Below the pieces are notes generated by a model. It did no database searches. It saw only the letters and a list, made by a program, of their open reading frames with translations, and was not told the DNA's origin. A program made the position numbers and the translations under genes. This document shows positions 14,808-23,077 of a stretch of 64,000 nucleotides of DNA, in pieces; positions within the stretch are counted from its first letter, which is position 1; each line of letters starts with the position of its first letter. The DNA comes from Streptomyces lincolnensis (lineage in GTDB: Bacteria; Actinomycetota; Actinomycetes; Streptomycetales; Streptomycetaceae), in assembly GCF_021173675.1 (NCBI RefSeq), contig NZ_JAIHON010000020.1:62001-126000 (forward strand), in the 5' to 3' direction.

Positions 14808-17800
14808 ATGATGGCGACCAGTGAGGCGGGCAGCGCAGACCATACCGAAGCGCTCTTGTGGTCTGCCCCCACCGGCCCGCTGCCGGCGCCGCCCATTGAC
14901 ACCAGGGCGCAGGTGCTACCCGTTGGCGGCATGGATTGGTCCGACGTAGAGCGTCTGTTCCTGCGGTTGCTGCACACTGTCCGGCCGGTTCAGTACGCCA
15001 AGCTCTTCGGTGTGCCGGGCCAAGCTCAAGGAGGGATCGACGCCTATGCGAGGCTTCCGCTCGACCTGGCGCACGGTGAAACCAGCGGGCGGGACTACAT
15101 CACTTTGCAGTCCCGGCGGATCAGGACGCTGACGGCGGCCAAGATTGAGGAGGCTGTCGACGACTTCCTGGCAGGGGAGTGGGCGGATAGGACGGCGAGG
15201 TTCTACTTCGCCACCTCGTTCGACTTGCAGGACACCAAGCTGGACAGGGCGATCCGCGAGCAGACGGAACGGCTGGCCGAGCTCAAGATCACTTTCGTTC
15301 CGTGGGGGGTCCAGGAGGTCTCCGGCCTTCTGAAGGACCAGCCGCGCATCGTCGATGACTTTTTCGGTCGGCCTTGGGTGGAGCGCTTTTGCGGTGCCGA
15401 GGCAGCCCAAGGTCTGGCACACAATCTGCCTCAGCAGGACAGCCGAGAACTTCGCGCTGAGTTGCGTGACCTTTACCACGCTGTCTTCTCCGCTCAGGGC
15501 GGGGTCCACCCAGTCGACGACGCCGAAGCTGCTGGCGCGTTCGTCGTCCTGGATGTCGATCCCAGCCGTCCGTGGCCGGATCGTTTCGACGCTGAACAGC
15601 CCGAACCCGCCGTCGAAGACCCACGGCTGTCCCAGGACTCCGGGGACGGAGACACCTACGTCGCCTCACGCCTGGGCGACTCACGTCAGTCTTTCAGATC
15701 CGCTCACCAGCTCCTCAGGCATAGCAACCAGGGAAGGCCTGCCGCAGTCGCCACCATGGCAGCTGATGAGTGGCTGGCCAGCGGCAAGTACCGGCTGCTC
15801 ATCGGCCGCCCGGGAGCGGGAAAGTCCAGCCTTTTGCGGTTTGTCGCAGTCGACTTGCTTTCGGCTCAGCCGCAGTCCGTCCCGCTGCAGCGGCAACACG
15901 GCACCGACCTGCCCGTCTGGCTGCCGTTCGGATACCTGTGCCGCCACCTCGAAGGATCGACAGAGAACTCCCTCTTCTCGGCCGTCGAGGCCTGGCTGAG
16001 GTCGCAGAGCGCCGCCCACCTCTGGCCGCTGGTCGAACGTGCCCTGCGGGACGATCGCCTGCTCCTGCTCATTGACGGCATCGACGAGTGGAGCGACGTC
16101 AGCGCAGCCGAACGTGCCCTGGGAACCCTCGAGGCGTTTCTCGGACGCACGACGGCTTCCGCCATCCTTTCCACACGCCCGTACGCGGTCGACCGCCTCA
16201 ACTGGAGTCGCCCCTGGGCGCAAGCGGAGATCACACCCCTGACCGACCGGCAGCGCTGGACGATCGCAGCTGCCGTCCTCGGGTCGGCCGCAGGGTCGTT
16301 GGACGCAGCCGCCACTCCTGCGATGTGGAGCGGCGGTATCGAGACGTTCCTCGCCCAACTCGAGACCATTCCGGAACTCGCGGAACTCTCCCGGTCCCCC
16401 CTCTTTCTCACCCTGCTCGCCACGACCTGGCAAGGCGAACCCCTCCCACGCCAGCGGTTCAAGATCTACGCCCGACTCGTTGAACTGCTCGTGGAGAAGC
16501 ACCCCCAGATGCGCCAGCGTGCTTCACATGCTCACGGGGCTGTCCTGACCGCCGCCGAGGCCACCACGCTGTTCGCTGCCGTGGCCTACCGGCTGCGGGT
16601 CAAAGACCCTGCCGGCACGGTCACCAAGGCGGAGATGCGTGCGCTCATCGTCGAGGCGATGACCGACGACCAAGTCCTCGGCTATCCGCGGCCAGAAGCC
16701 CGCCGCGTCGCCGATGCTGTCCTCACCATGGCCGAAGACGAATTCGGACTGATCGTGTCGCACGGCGCCGGCACCTTCGGCTTCCTGCACCGCGTGGTGC
16801 TCGACCATCTGGCAGGCCAGCACTTGGCCACCCGCCCCGCCGAAGAACAGAGAACAGTCGTCCAACGGACGGTGCAGGATCCGGCGTGGCGCGATGTCCT
16901 CCTGGCACTGCTGACCGCGCAGATCAGCTCCCATACCACCCAACCCCTGCTCGCTGCGGCCCTCGACACCGGCACGCAACGATGGGCAGACATCGATGGA
17001 TACGAGCTGCTCGCCCAAGCTCTCGCCGCCGGTGCCAAGCTCACTCCGAAAGCGCAGAGCGTCTATCTCAACCAGCTCGTCGAACGAGTAGAGACCCATC
17101 CCTCGCTGCCGCATCGCGCCAACCTCATCGTCGCGCTCACCGGCATGCTCGCGAGCCATGCCGCACGAACGCACCTGCTGCCGGTCATGAAGCGCTGGCT
17201 CACCGCACTCCGTCCCGCCCCTTCGCCGACTATGTGGGCGCTGCGCGATCTGGACATCGGCGACGACATGGCCGCCGAGTACCTGCTTTGGGGCATGCGA
17301 CACACGGACGAACAGGTAAAGGTCAACGCGGCAGCAGCCATCGCCCACCGATTCGGTGGGCAGGCGCACATGCTGGAACGGCTGATCATGTTCACTGAAA
17401 CAGGTCCGTCCTCAGCCACTCAGGCCGCTGCCCTCCTCGCCCTCGGCCGCGGCTGGCCGGACACACACGAAACCACACGGCTGGTGGCCTGGGCGCGACG
17501 CCAGCCATCCGTACCGCTTCGGCTGGTTGCTCTACAGGCCCTGCAACGCGGCACCCCGTCAGGTGACGTCACCTTGTACCGGCGGGAAGAGCGCGACTGG
17601 CTGCTGTCCCTGCTGCACAGGGAAGATGTCCACGTGGGCCCGTGGCCCACAGCGGACCTCGTCAACCTCGCCGCCACCGCAAACCCACAAGCAGCCGATT
17701 TCGCGCTGGAGACCCTGAGGACGAACGGACGCAACGGCGGTGACCGCCGTCTTGCATGGGGCTTGGCCTGTCACGTTTTCGCCGACGACAACCGCTTCAA

Positions 17801-20018
17801 AACCTGGGTGGCCGAGCAGCTTTCGGCTCCAGAACAACATGGGTTGATCTTGTACAACGCCGGCACGATTCCCCAGCAGTGGCGCGATGATCCGGACTTC
17901 GCTCAGGCTCTGCACTCCTATGTCGACAAAGAACTGTCGGGTATAGCGTCATACCAGGGAGCCGATCTTGTCGACGCGCTTCCACCCGCCCAAGCTCAAT
18001 CTCTGCTGTTGCGCAGTCTGGACGGATACCGTCCCTACGCCGCAGCCCGCGTCCTGGTCGAGCAGCATGCCGACGACGAGCAGGTTCGTACTGTTCTGAC
18101 CCATAGGCTTCGTGGCGATTTCGACCAGGCTGCGCCGATGGCCGGCGTAGCCGTAGACGTCCTCGGCCCACAGGAGGGTTTCGCCGTCCTGGTGTCCCTG
18201 CTGCGCCAGTCGACCGCCGATCACGGGTCCGAGAAGCACGTCGTCGTCGCCGAGGCGATAGCCGAAGCCTGGAAGACGTTCGAGCGCACCGTTTCAGAAC
18301 ACCGTGCCGGAGCCACGGCCGCGCGCGAAGTGCTTGCCGCCTACGATCCAGCCGAACTGGCAGCCCTGTGCACGGCGGTCAGCCCTGACCCTTTGATGTG
18401 GCACGTCTCTGCGGTCATCAGCGCCTGGCCTGACCAACCGGCCGTCCAGGAGTTCGCTGATCGGCTCATCTATGACACACGGCCCATCATCGCGGGAATC
18501 GCGGACACCATTCCGGTTGCCATCCTCAGGGCTTACAGCAACAGAACTGACGTCTCGTCCCGCCGGATCCTCGACAAGACGCTCGGCCTCCTCAAGTACA
18601 TCGGTCCAGAGCTGCGTGAAGTCCTGGTGTTCGAACTTGCGCACAGCGCACTCTCTGTGACCGAACTCGTCGACGTCATGAGGGAATGGAAGAACGAGCC
18701 GGATACCGCTATTCGCCGCACGGCGTTCATCGGGCTGACCCAGGTGATCAAGCGCCACCAGCAGGCTCACAACGACCTGGGAGGTTCAGCCACCTGGACA
18801 GCCGAGATGGAATGGCTGCGTGGCGAGATCAGGGACGAGCTGTGCGCCTACGGCCCTGAACTTGAAGAGCGACGCCAACTGGCATGGATCGGCATGCTCA
18901 TGCTTGGCGATCTCACTCTGATGGACGGCATCAGTGAAACCATCGGGCGCCCGGATGCGCCCAGTGTCACGCTCGACGTTCTCTACGGCGACGTGGACCG
19001 TATCCTGGTGGACCTCGTCGCTGAGAACTGGGAGCAGCTGCGCTCTCATTTCGGCGAGCAAGTCTTCGAGCGGCTAAACGGAAGGACCGGCGAGCGGACG
19101 GCGAGTGAGCAACGGCGCCATGTCATGTCGGCTCTTGCAACAGCTGCTTCCCGCTATCCCGCCATCGCCGAGCTGCTCCGCGACGAGACGGACAATGACG
19201 CCGCACTGCGTCAAGACGAGCGCTTTCTCGCGTGGGCCAAAGAAGAGAACAGAGGCGACGAAGGGGTCCTGCGCGCCGTCGTAACCACACTCGACCGGAC
19301 GCATCACCGAGAGAGTAACGATCTTGACTCCCTGCTGGACAGAGACAGCTGGAACGTGTCCGACGAACTGTTCAAGGCCATTCTCACCGAAGAGACGATC
19401 AGTACTCGGTCAGGCTTCATTCGAGACGGTGACGGGCTAGCTGCCTATACGCAGCTTTTCCCCTCCGATCCTTTGGCCGTCGCCGCCTTCCGCGACCTTG
19501 AAACGTGGTGGACAACAGATCGCGAAGCTCGCGTACCGCGTCAATGGAGCAGCATCCTGGCCATCGCGTTCGGTGCAGCCCCGCCGGGGGATCTGCCAGC
19601 CCTCGCGATCCGCGCGCACACTCGATTCCGTCTGGATGGTTCTGACGGGCGTCTGTCGATGTTCACCAAGCCGCTGCTGCGGCGACTTCGCACCGACACA
19701 GATGCCATCGAGGCGTTCAAGGGCGCTTGCAGCGAACCCATGCGGATTTGCGAAGACAGTCCCATCATGGCCGACCCATGGGACCCGATTGCTTGTGCCT
19801 ATCCGGATATGCAAGCCCTGCAGCGCAGGTACCTCTTCGCGGTGGTGCTGCGACAGGCCGGCGCGTTGCCGCAGGCAGATGCGGCGGCAGCCACCCGAAT
19901 TCTCGAATCCGCATCACCCGACACCGTGGTGCGCAATCCGTTCACCCACCACGAGGGCCCTCTCTGTCTTGCCGTACTCGACCTCGCGGTGCGATCCGCT
20001 GCCCTGAGGCACGTGTGA
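14808..20018 (+). CDS. Giant NACHT STAND protein with PD-(D/E)xK-like N-terminus
   Basis: A 1736-aa protein. Residues ~42-210 look like a restriction-endonuclease fold: GGIDAYA (Asp near 77), YITLQSRRI (Gln near 100), FYFATSFDLQDTKLD. The NACHT NTPase follows, with Walker A IGRPGAGKSS (~332-341) and Walker B LLLLIDGIDEW (~420), then ILSTRPYA as sensor. Beyond ~650 the protein is a long run of helical repeats of HEAT/ARM appearance, the usual ligand-sensing part of such NLR-like proteins. The layout fits bacterial Avs/bNACHT antiphage proteins, with DNA cleavage as output. The usual QxK of Mrr-like nucleases reads Q-S-R here. ATG 14808 has AAGGGGA 8 nt upstream. Confidence 0.85.
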   Translation: MMATSEAGSADHTEALLWSAPTGPLPAPPIDTRAQVLPVGGMDWSDVERLFLRLLHTVRPVQYAKLFGVPGQAQGGIDAYARLPLDLAHGETSGRDYITLQSRRIRTLTAAKIEEAVDDFLAGEWADRTARFYFATSFDLQDTKLDRAIREQTERLAELKITFVPWGVQEVSGLLKDQPRIVDDFFGRPWVERFCGAEAAQGLAHNLPQQDSRELRAELRDLYHAVFSAQGGVHPVDDAEAAGAFVVLDVDPSRPWPDRFDAEQPEPAVEDPRLSQDSGDGDTYVASRLGDSRQSFRSAHQLLRHSNQGRPAAVATMAADEWLASGKYRLLIGRPGAGKSSLLRFVAVDLLSAQPQSVPLQRQHGTDLPVWLPFGYLCRHLEGSTENSLFSAVEAWLRSQSAAHLWPLVERALRDDRLLLLIDGIDEWSDVSAAERALGTLEAFLGRTTASAILSTRPYAVDRLNWSRPWAQAEITPLTDRQRWTIAAAVLGSAAGSLDAAATPAMWSGGIETFLAQLETIPELAELSRSPLFLTLLATTWQGEPLPRQRFKIYARLVELLVEKHPQMRQRASHAHGAVLTAAEATTLFAAVAYRLRVKDPAGTVTKAEMRALIVEAMTDDQVLGYPRPEARRVADAVLTMAEDEFGLIVSHGAGTFGFLHRVVLDHLAGQHLATRPAEEQRTVVQRTVQDPAWRDVLLALLTAQISSHTTQPLLAAALDTGTQRWADIDGYELLAQALAAGAKLTPKAQSVYLNQLVERVETHPSLPHRANLIVALTGMLASHAARTHLLPVMKRWLTALRPAPSPTMWALRDLDIGDDMAAEYLLWGMRHTDEQVKVNAAAAIAHRFGGQAHMLERLIMFTETGPSSATQAAALLALGRGWPDTHETTRLVAWARRQPSVPLRLVALQALQRGTPSGDVTLYRREERDWLLSLLHREDVHVGPWPTADLVNLAATANPQAADFALETLRTNGRNGGDRRLAWGLACHVFADDNRFKTWVAEQLSAPEQHGLILYNAGTIPQQWRDDPDFAQALHSYVDKELSGIASYQGADLVDALPPAQAQSLLLRSLDGYRPYAAARVLVEQHADDEQVRTVLTHRLRGDFDQAAPMAGVAVDVLGPQEGFAVLVSLLRQSTADHGSEKHVVVAEAIAEAWKTFERTVSEHRAGATAAREVLAAYDPAELAALCTAVSPDPLMWHVSAVISAWPDQPAVQEFADRLIYDTRPIIAGIADTIPVAILRAYSNRTDVSSRRILDKTLGLLKYIGPELREVLVFELAHSALSVTELVDVMREWKNEPDTAIRRTAFIGLTQVIKRHQQAHNDLGGSATWTAEMEWLRGEIRDELCAYGPELEERRQLAWIGMLMLGDLTLMDGISETIGRPDAPSVTLDVLYGDVDRILVDLVAENWEQLRSHFGEQVFERLNGRTGERTASEQRRHVMSALATAASRYPAIAELLRDETDNDAALRQDERFLAWAKEENRGDEGVLRAVVTTLDRTHHRESNDLDSLLDRDSWNVSDELFKAILTEETISTRSGFIRDGDGLAAYTQLFPSDPLAVAAFRDLETWWTTDREARVPRQWSSILAIAFGAAPPGDLPALAIRAHTRFRLDGSDGRLSMFTKPLLRRLRTDTDAIEAFKGACSEPMRICEDSPIMADPWDPIACAYPDMQALQRRYLFAVVLRQAGALPQADAAAATRILESASPDTVVRNPFTHHEGPLCLAVLDLAVRSAALRHV

Positions 20019-20532
20019 GGCGTCCTTGACGGGTCTGTTGCTGATCGCGTTGGAGCCCTTCGGGCCGGGGGAGGGGCTGTTGCATCAGGTGGTGGATCAC
20101 GGTCCGGTCCTCATTTCCCCGGGCCAGGCGGTCCGTGGCCGGACGGGCGCGGCTCTCGGCTCGTCCAGGCGGATATCCGTCCGCCGTCTGCCGCCGCCCC
20201 CGGGCCCGTTGGGCCAGCGTGCTCCACAGCCGCGTCACCGCCGAATTGGGCGCTGAGCTTGCGCAGATGCTGCCACGCTCGTGGATAGCGCTCCCTGGTC
20301 ACAGCACCGACCCCGACGGCGGGCACTGACGCCGGGCCATTCCCGTTGGGGTCATCACCAACCACGATGCCAGACTGTCCGCTCAGCCTGCACGGCCGTG
20401 GCCAACTCGGTTCGTGGCCGGGGGCCGTCGGCAAAAGCAGCGGCCGATGTCAGTGGGGGATGCCACCATCATCCCCGTACGGAAGGCGCATCGCCGCGCG
20501 GGCACACACCACCAACGGTCCTGGGAGGCAGG
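20019..20532. other. Intergenic stretch; possible decayed coding DNA, nothing assigned
   Basis: Some 510 bases separate the NACHT and PIN-like genes. On the minus strand short peptides appear in alternating frames (for example RAWQHLRKLSAQFG, then VTRLWSTLAQRARG), which looks like a frameshifted relic, but the parent family was not recognised. A GGGAGGCAGG ribosome site at the right edge serves the next gene. Confidence 0.35.
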
Positions 20533-21708
20533 ATGGCCGACGCTGCACAACCAGCCAGCCTGAAGACGATCAGGCCCTCGGTCTACCTGGATCAGTGGGT
20601 GTGGGTGCGTCTGGCGAGCGCAGCGATCGGCGAACCGCGCGAGCCGACCGACCGGCAGGTGCTCGCCGCGGTACGCCAGGCCAGCGAGGCAGGTGTCGCC
20701 TTCCCCCTGTCCGCCACCCACTATCACGAGACAACCCGGATCACTCACCCTCGCCAGCGGGCAGATCTTGCCCGCACGATGGCGTCGATCTCGCATTGCC
20801 GGACTCTGTGCTCCTACAGGATCCTGCTGCGCCATCAGTTCCTCGAGGCCATGCACCTGAGCTTCGGCCGGCCGACGTTCAGACCCACACCACCCCATCC
20901 GCTGGGCATCGGGTGCGGCTGGGCGTTCGCCGGCAGGCGGCTGCAGCCGCAACTGCGCACGCCATCCGGACCCGTCGATACAGCCTCACGGCCGGGCATG
21001 ATCGACTTCCTGCGCAGGGCCGCCCAGTTCACTGAGTACCAACTGCTGGCCGGGCCACAAGATGCCGACATCCCTACGCTGCGGCAACTCGGCTACCGGC
21101 CCGAGGAAGTCGAGAAGGCAGGCCAGAGCAGAGTCGACTGGGAAATATTCTTCGCCGATCTACTGGCCGGTGATCCCGTCAGCCGTCCGGAACTGCGGGT
21201 GCGCGTCCAGGCCCGCGAAATCATCCACGAACACCACGATCTCCTTCGTGACCTGTGCGCTGAGTACCGGCTGGACCTGCTGCGCGCCACCGGAGTTGAT
21301 CCCGCCCGCCCCAAAGCATCGCGGCCTCGCATGGTCGCTTTTGCTGACCGCATCCCCTCGGTGCGCATCGCCGTCGACGTGAAGGTGGAGCTGTTCCGCA
21401 ACGCAGCCAGGACATGGAACCGCAACACGGTGAACGACATCGATGCGGTGAGCTGCGCTGTTCCCTACTGCCACGTCGTCGTCCCTGACCGGGAGATCGC
21501 TGATCTGATAGGCCGGTCGAAAGCCGGGCCGCGCAATGGCACGCAGGTGCTGCGTGGGTTGCGTGACCTGCCCGACGTCCTGGCCGATCTGTCCGCCCAG
21601 GCCGCGCACTGCAAGTGGGACGACGACTGGGTCCGGGATGGGGAAGAGTTCTGTATGGACCTGGCAGACCTGCGGCCGCAAGTCGCCACCCTTCCCGCCA
21701 GCGGCTGA
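20533..21708 (+). CDS. PIN-like nuclease candidate
   Basis: A 391-aa protein from ATG 20533 with GGGAGGCAGG upstream. The N-terminus SVYLDQWVW and a later HYHETTRI, together with NDIDAVSCAVPYCHVVVPDREIADLI near residue 310, reproduce the spaced acidic residues and final strand-helix of PIN-like metal-dependent ribonucleases. The central 200 residues are an uncharacterised helical insertion, so the protein is much longer than a VapC toxin. It sits just downstream of the NACHT gene in the same direction and may serve as an independent defence effector. The family call rests on the acidic pattern and is tentative. Confidence 0.55.
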   Translation: MADAAQPASLKTIRPSVYLDQWVWVRLASAAIGEPREPTDRQVLAAVRQASEAGVAFPLSATHYHETTRITHPRQRADLARTMASISHCRTLCSYRILLRHQFLEAMHLSFGRPTFRPTPPHPLGIGCGWAFAGRRLQPQLRTPSGPVDTASRPGMIDFLRRAAQFTEYQLLAGPQDADIPTLRQLGYRPEEVEKAGQSRVDWEIFFADLLAGDPVSRPELRVRVQAREIIHEHHDLLRDLCAEYRLDLLRATGVDPARPKASRPRMVAFADRIPSVRIAVDVKVELFRNAARTWNRNTVNDIDAVSCAVPYCHVVVPDREIADLIGRSKAGPRNGTQVLRGLRDLPDVLADLSAQAAHCKWDDDWVRDGEEFCMDLADLRPQVATLPASG

Positions 21709-21845
21709 CGAGTTCCGTCACCCGGGCAGGCACCTCCGCCAAGGCAAGCGCGCGCGACAGGAGAACAAGGGCGTTGCTGTCCTGCTGGCCGCTGCCATCA
21801 AAGGCGGTGTCGGCACGGCTCCTTACGGGGCTAAGCAGCAGTACT

Positions 21846-21868
21846 GGGCAGTAAGTGTGCCCTTTTTT
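21846..21868 (+). terminator. Possible rho-independent terminator after the PIN-like gene
   Basis: GGGCA, a 7-nt loop, TGCCC and then six T residues. The stem is short but the T-run in such GC-rich DNA is notable. It lies about 140 nt beyond the PIN-like stop and just before the converging tnsC. Confidence 0.35.
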
Positions 21869-21879
21869 ATATCCGTGCG

Positions 21880-23007
21880 TCAGCCGCCGACGTCGATGTC
21901 TTCCAGCAGTTCCGGGGTGATGTCTTCGATGCCGTCTTCGATGGCTGTGACGGCTGCCTGGCAGATGAGCTGGGACAGCAGTCTGAGGTAGCCGCCGGTG
22001 CGGAGGTGCAGGTACTGGGCTTTACGAACCAGCGCGTGGGGGGAGAGCCGATGCAGACAGAGAGCCTCCTCAAAGCCGCGCACGATGCTGGGCCAGGCAT
22101 CCTGGTCGCCCTCGCACAGTGGGATGGGGTCGAGCCAGGTCACTGGGAGTCGGCTGGGATCCGCCTGAGGGAGCACCTTGTGCTCCTTGCCGTCTTCACC
22201 GGTGATGACCGGTGCCCGCAGGCTCAGGCCCTGGTGCGCCTCGCTGAGTCCGTCCGCCTTCACACGGGCCGCCCGAACGATCTCGCGGGCACCGGTGCCG
22301 CAGAAGATGGTCGTGATGCCGAGTTCCTCGCGCAGGCGGTCGAAGTAGTGCAGAACTGGGACGAGTTGATCCGGGTGCACCCGTTGCATGCCGTCCACGA
22401 GCAGCAGTTGGGTCCAGCGCCGCTCCATGACGTGCCACACGGGCTGGGAGAGATCGGGTGTGCGCCTGGGCTGACGCACCTCGTCCTCGGTCAGCGGCGC
22501 CGGAGCCAGTCCCAGGAACTCAGCGATCGCCCATACCCAGTTTACGAGGTTGTCCGCTTCCTGCGGGGCCATGATGTGCACGACGGGGATCCGGTCGCTG
22601 TGTACTTCCTCGGTGCTGGTCTGGAACTCCCGGCCGATGGCCCGCAGCAGGAAGGTCTTGCCTGTGCCGGGGGGCCCGTCGATCACCCGGTCCATCAGCC
22701 CCTCGCGCCGGTTGCGGTTGACCAGCAGCAACCGGTGCGCCTTCAACAACGCCGCATCGAATGCGGGATTCGGCACCAGCAGCAGATGCCCGTGATAGCG
22801 CAGACGGGCGTCGTCGGAGGTGACCGGAGTGCCGAGCGGAGCGGAGTCCGCGAGATCAGGGCGCTTGATCATCTCGTGGACGTAGGTGTTCCAGCCCTGC
22901 AGGGTGAAGATCCAGCGTGGAGCCATCGGCGCGGCCCGCGCATGGTCCAGGACCTGTTGTTCCCGCTCGGCGCGTGCGGCGGCGCGTGCGGCCGTGGAAG
23001 TTGCCAC
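21880..23007 (-). CDS. tnsC: TnsC/TniB-like AAA+ transposition regulator
   Basis: A 375-aa AAA+ ATPase. Walker A is DGPPGTGKT (about 110-118) and Walker B is QLLLVDGMQRVHPDQL (about 200); VLHYFDRLREELGITTIFCGTGAREI provides the sensor-1 region. This family forms ATP-dependent filaments on target DNA and links the target selector (TniQ/TnsD) to the TnsAB transposase. GTG 23007 was chosen because of GAGGAGGA just upstream. It lies 70 nt downstream of tnsB in the tnsA-tnsB-tnsC order typical of Tn7-like elements. The WTQLLLVDGMQR and C-terminal LRLLSQLICQAAVTAIEDG segments fit the TniB branch. Confidence 0.88.
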   Translation of the reverse strand: MATSTAARAAARAEREQQVLDHARAAPMAPRWIFTLQGWNTYVHEMIKRPDLADSAPLGTPVTSDDARLRYHGHLLLVPNPAFDAALLKAHRLLLVNRNRREGLMDRVIDGPPGTGKTFLLRAIGREFQTSTEEVHSDRIPVVHIMAPQEADNLVNWVWAIAEFLGLAPAPLTEDEVRQPRRTPDLSQPVWHVMERRWTQLLLVDGMQRVHPDQLVPVLHYFDRLREELGITTIFCGTGAREIVRAARVKADGLSEAHQGLSLRAPVITGEDGKEHKVLPQADPSRLPVTWLDPIPLCEGDQDAWPSIVRGFEEALCLHRLSPHALVRKAQYLHLRTGGYLRLLSQLICQAAVTAIEDGIEDITPELLEDIDVGG

Positions 23008-23077
23008 AGTGTCCTCCTCGGGGACGGTGCGGGGCCACCGTGCCCTCATCGGACACAGTCGGTGGGGTAGGTGACTC

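Noticed and set aside
20111..20434. Minus-strand 107-codon frame considered as a gene
   Set aside because: Similarity-like phrases jump between frames and no family or ribosome site was recognised; noted only as possible relic.
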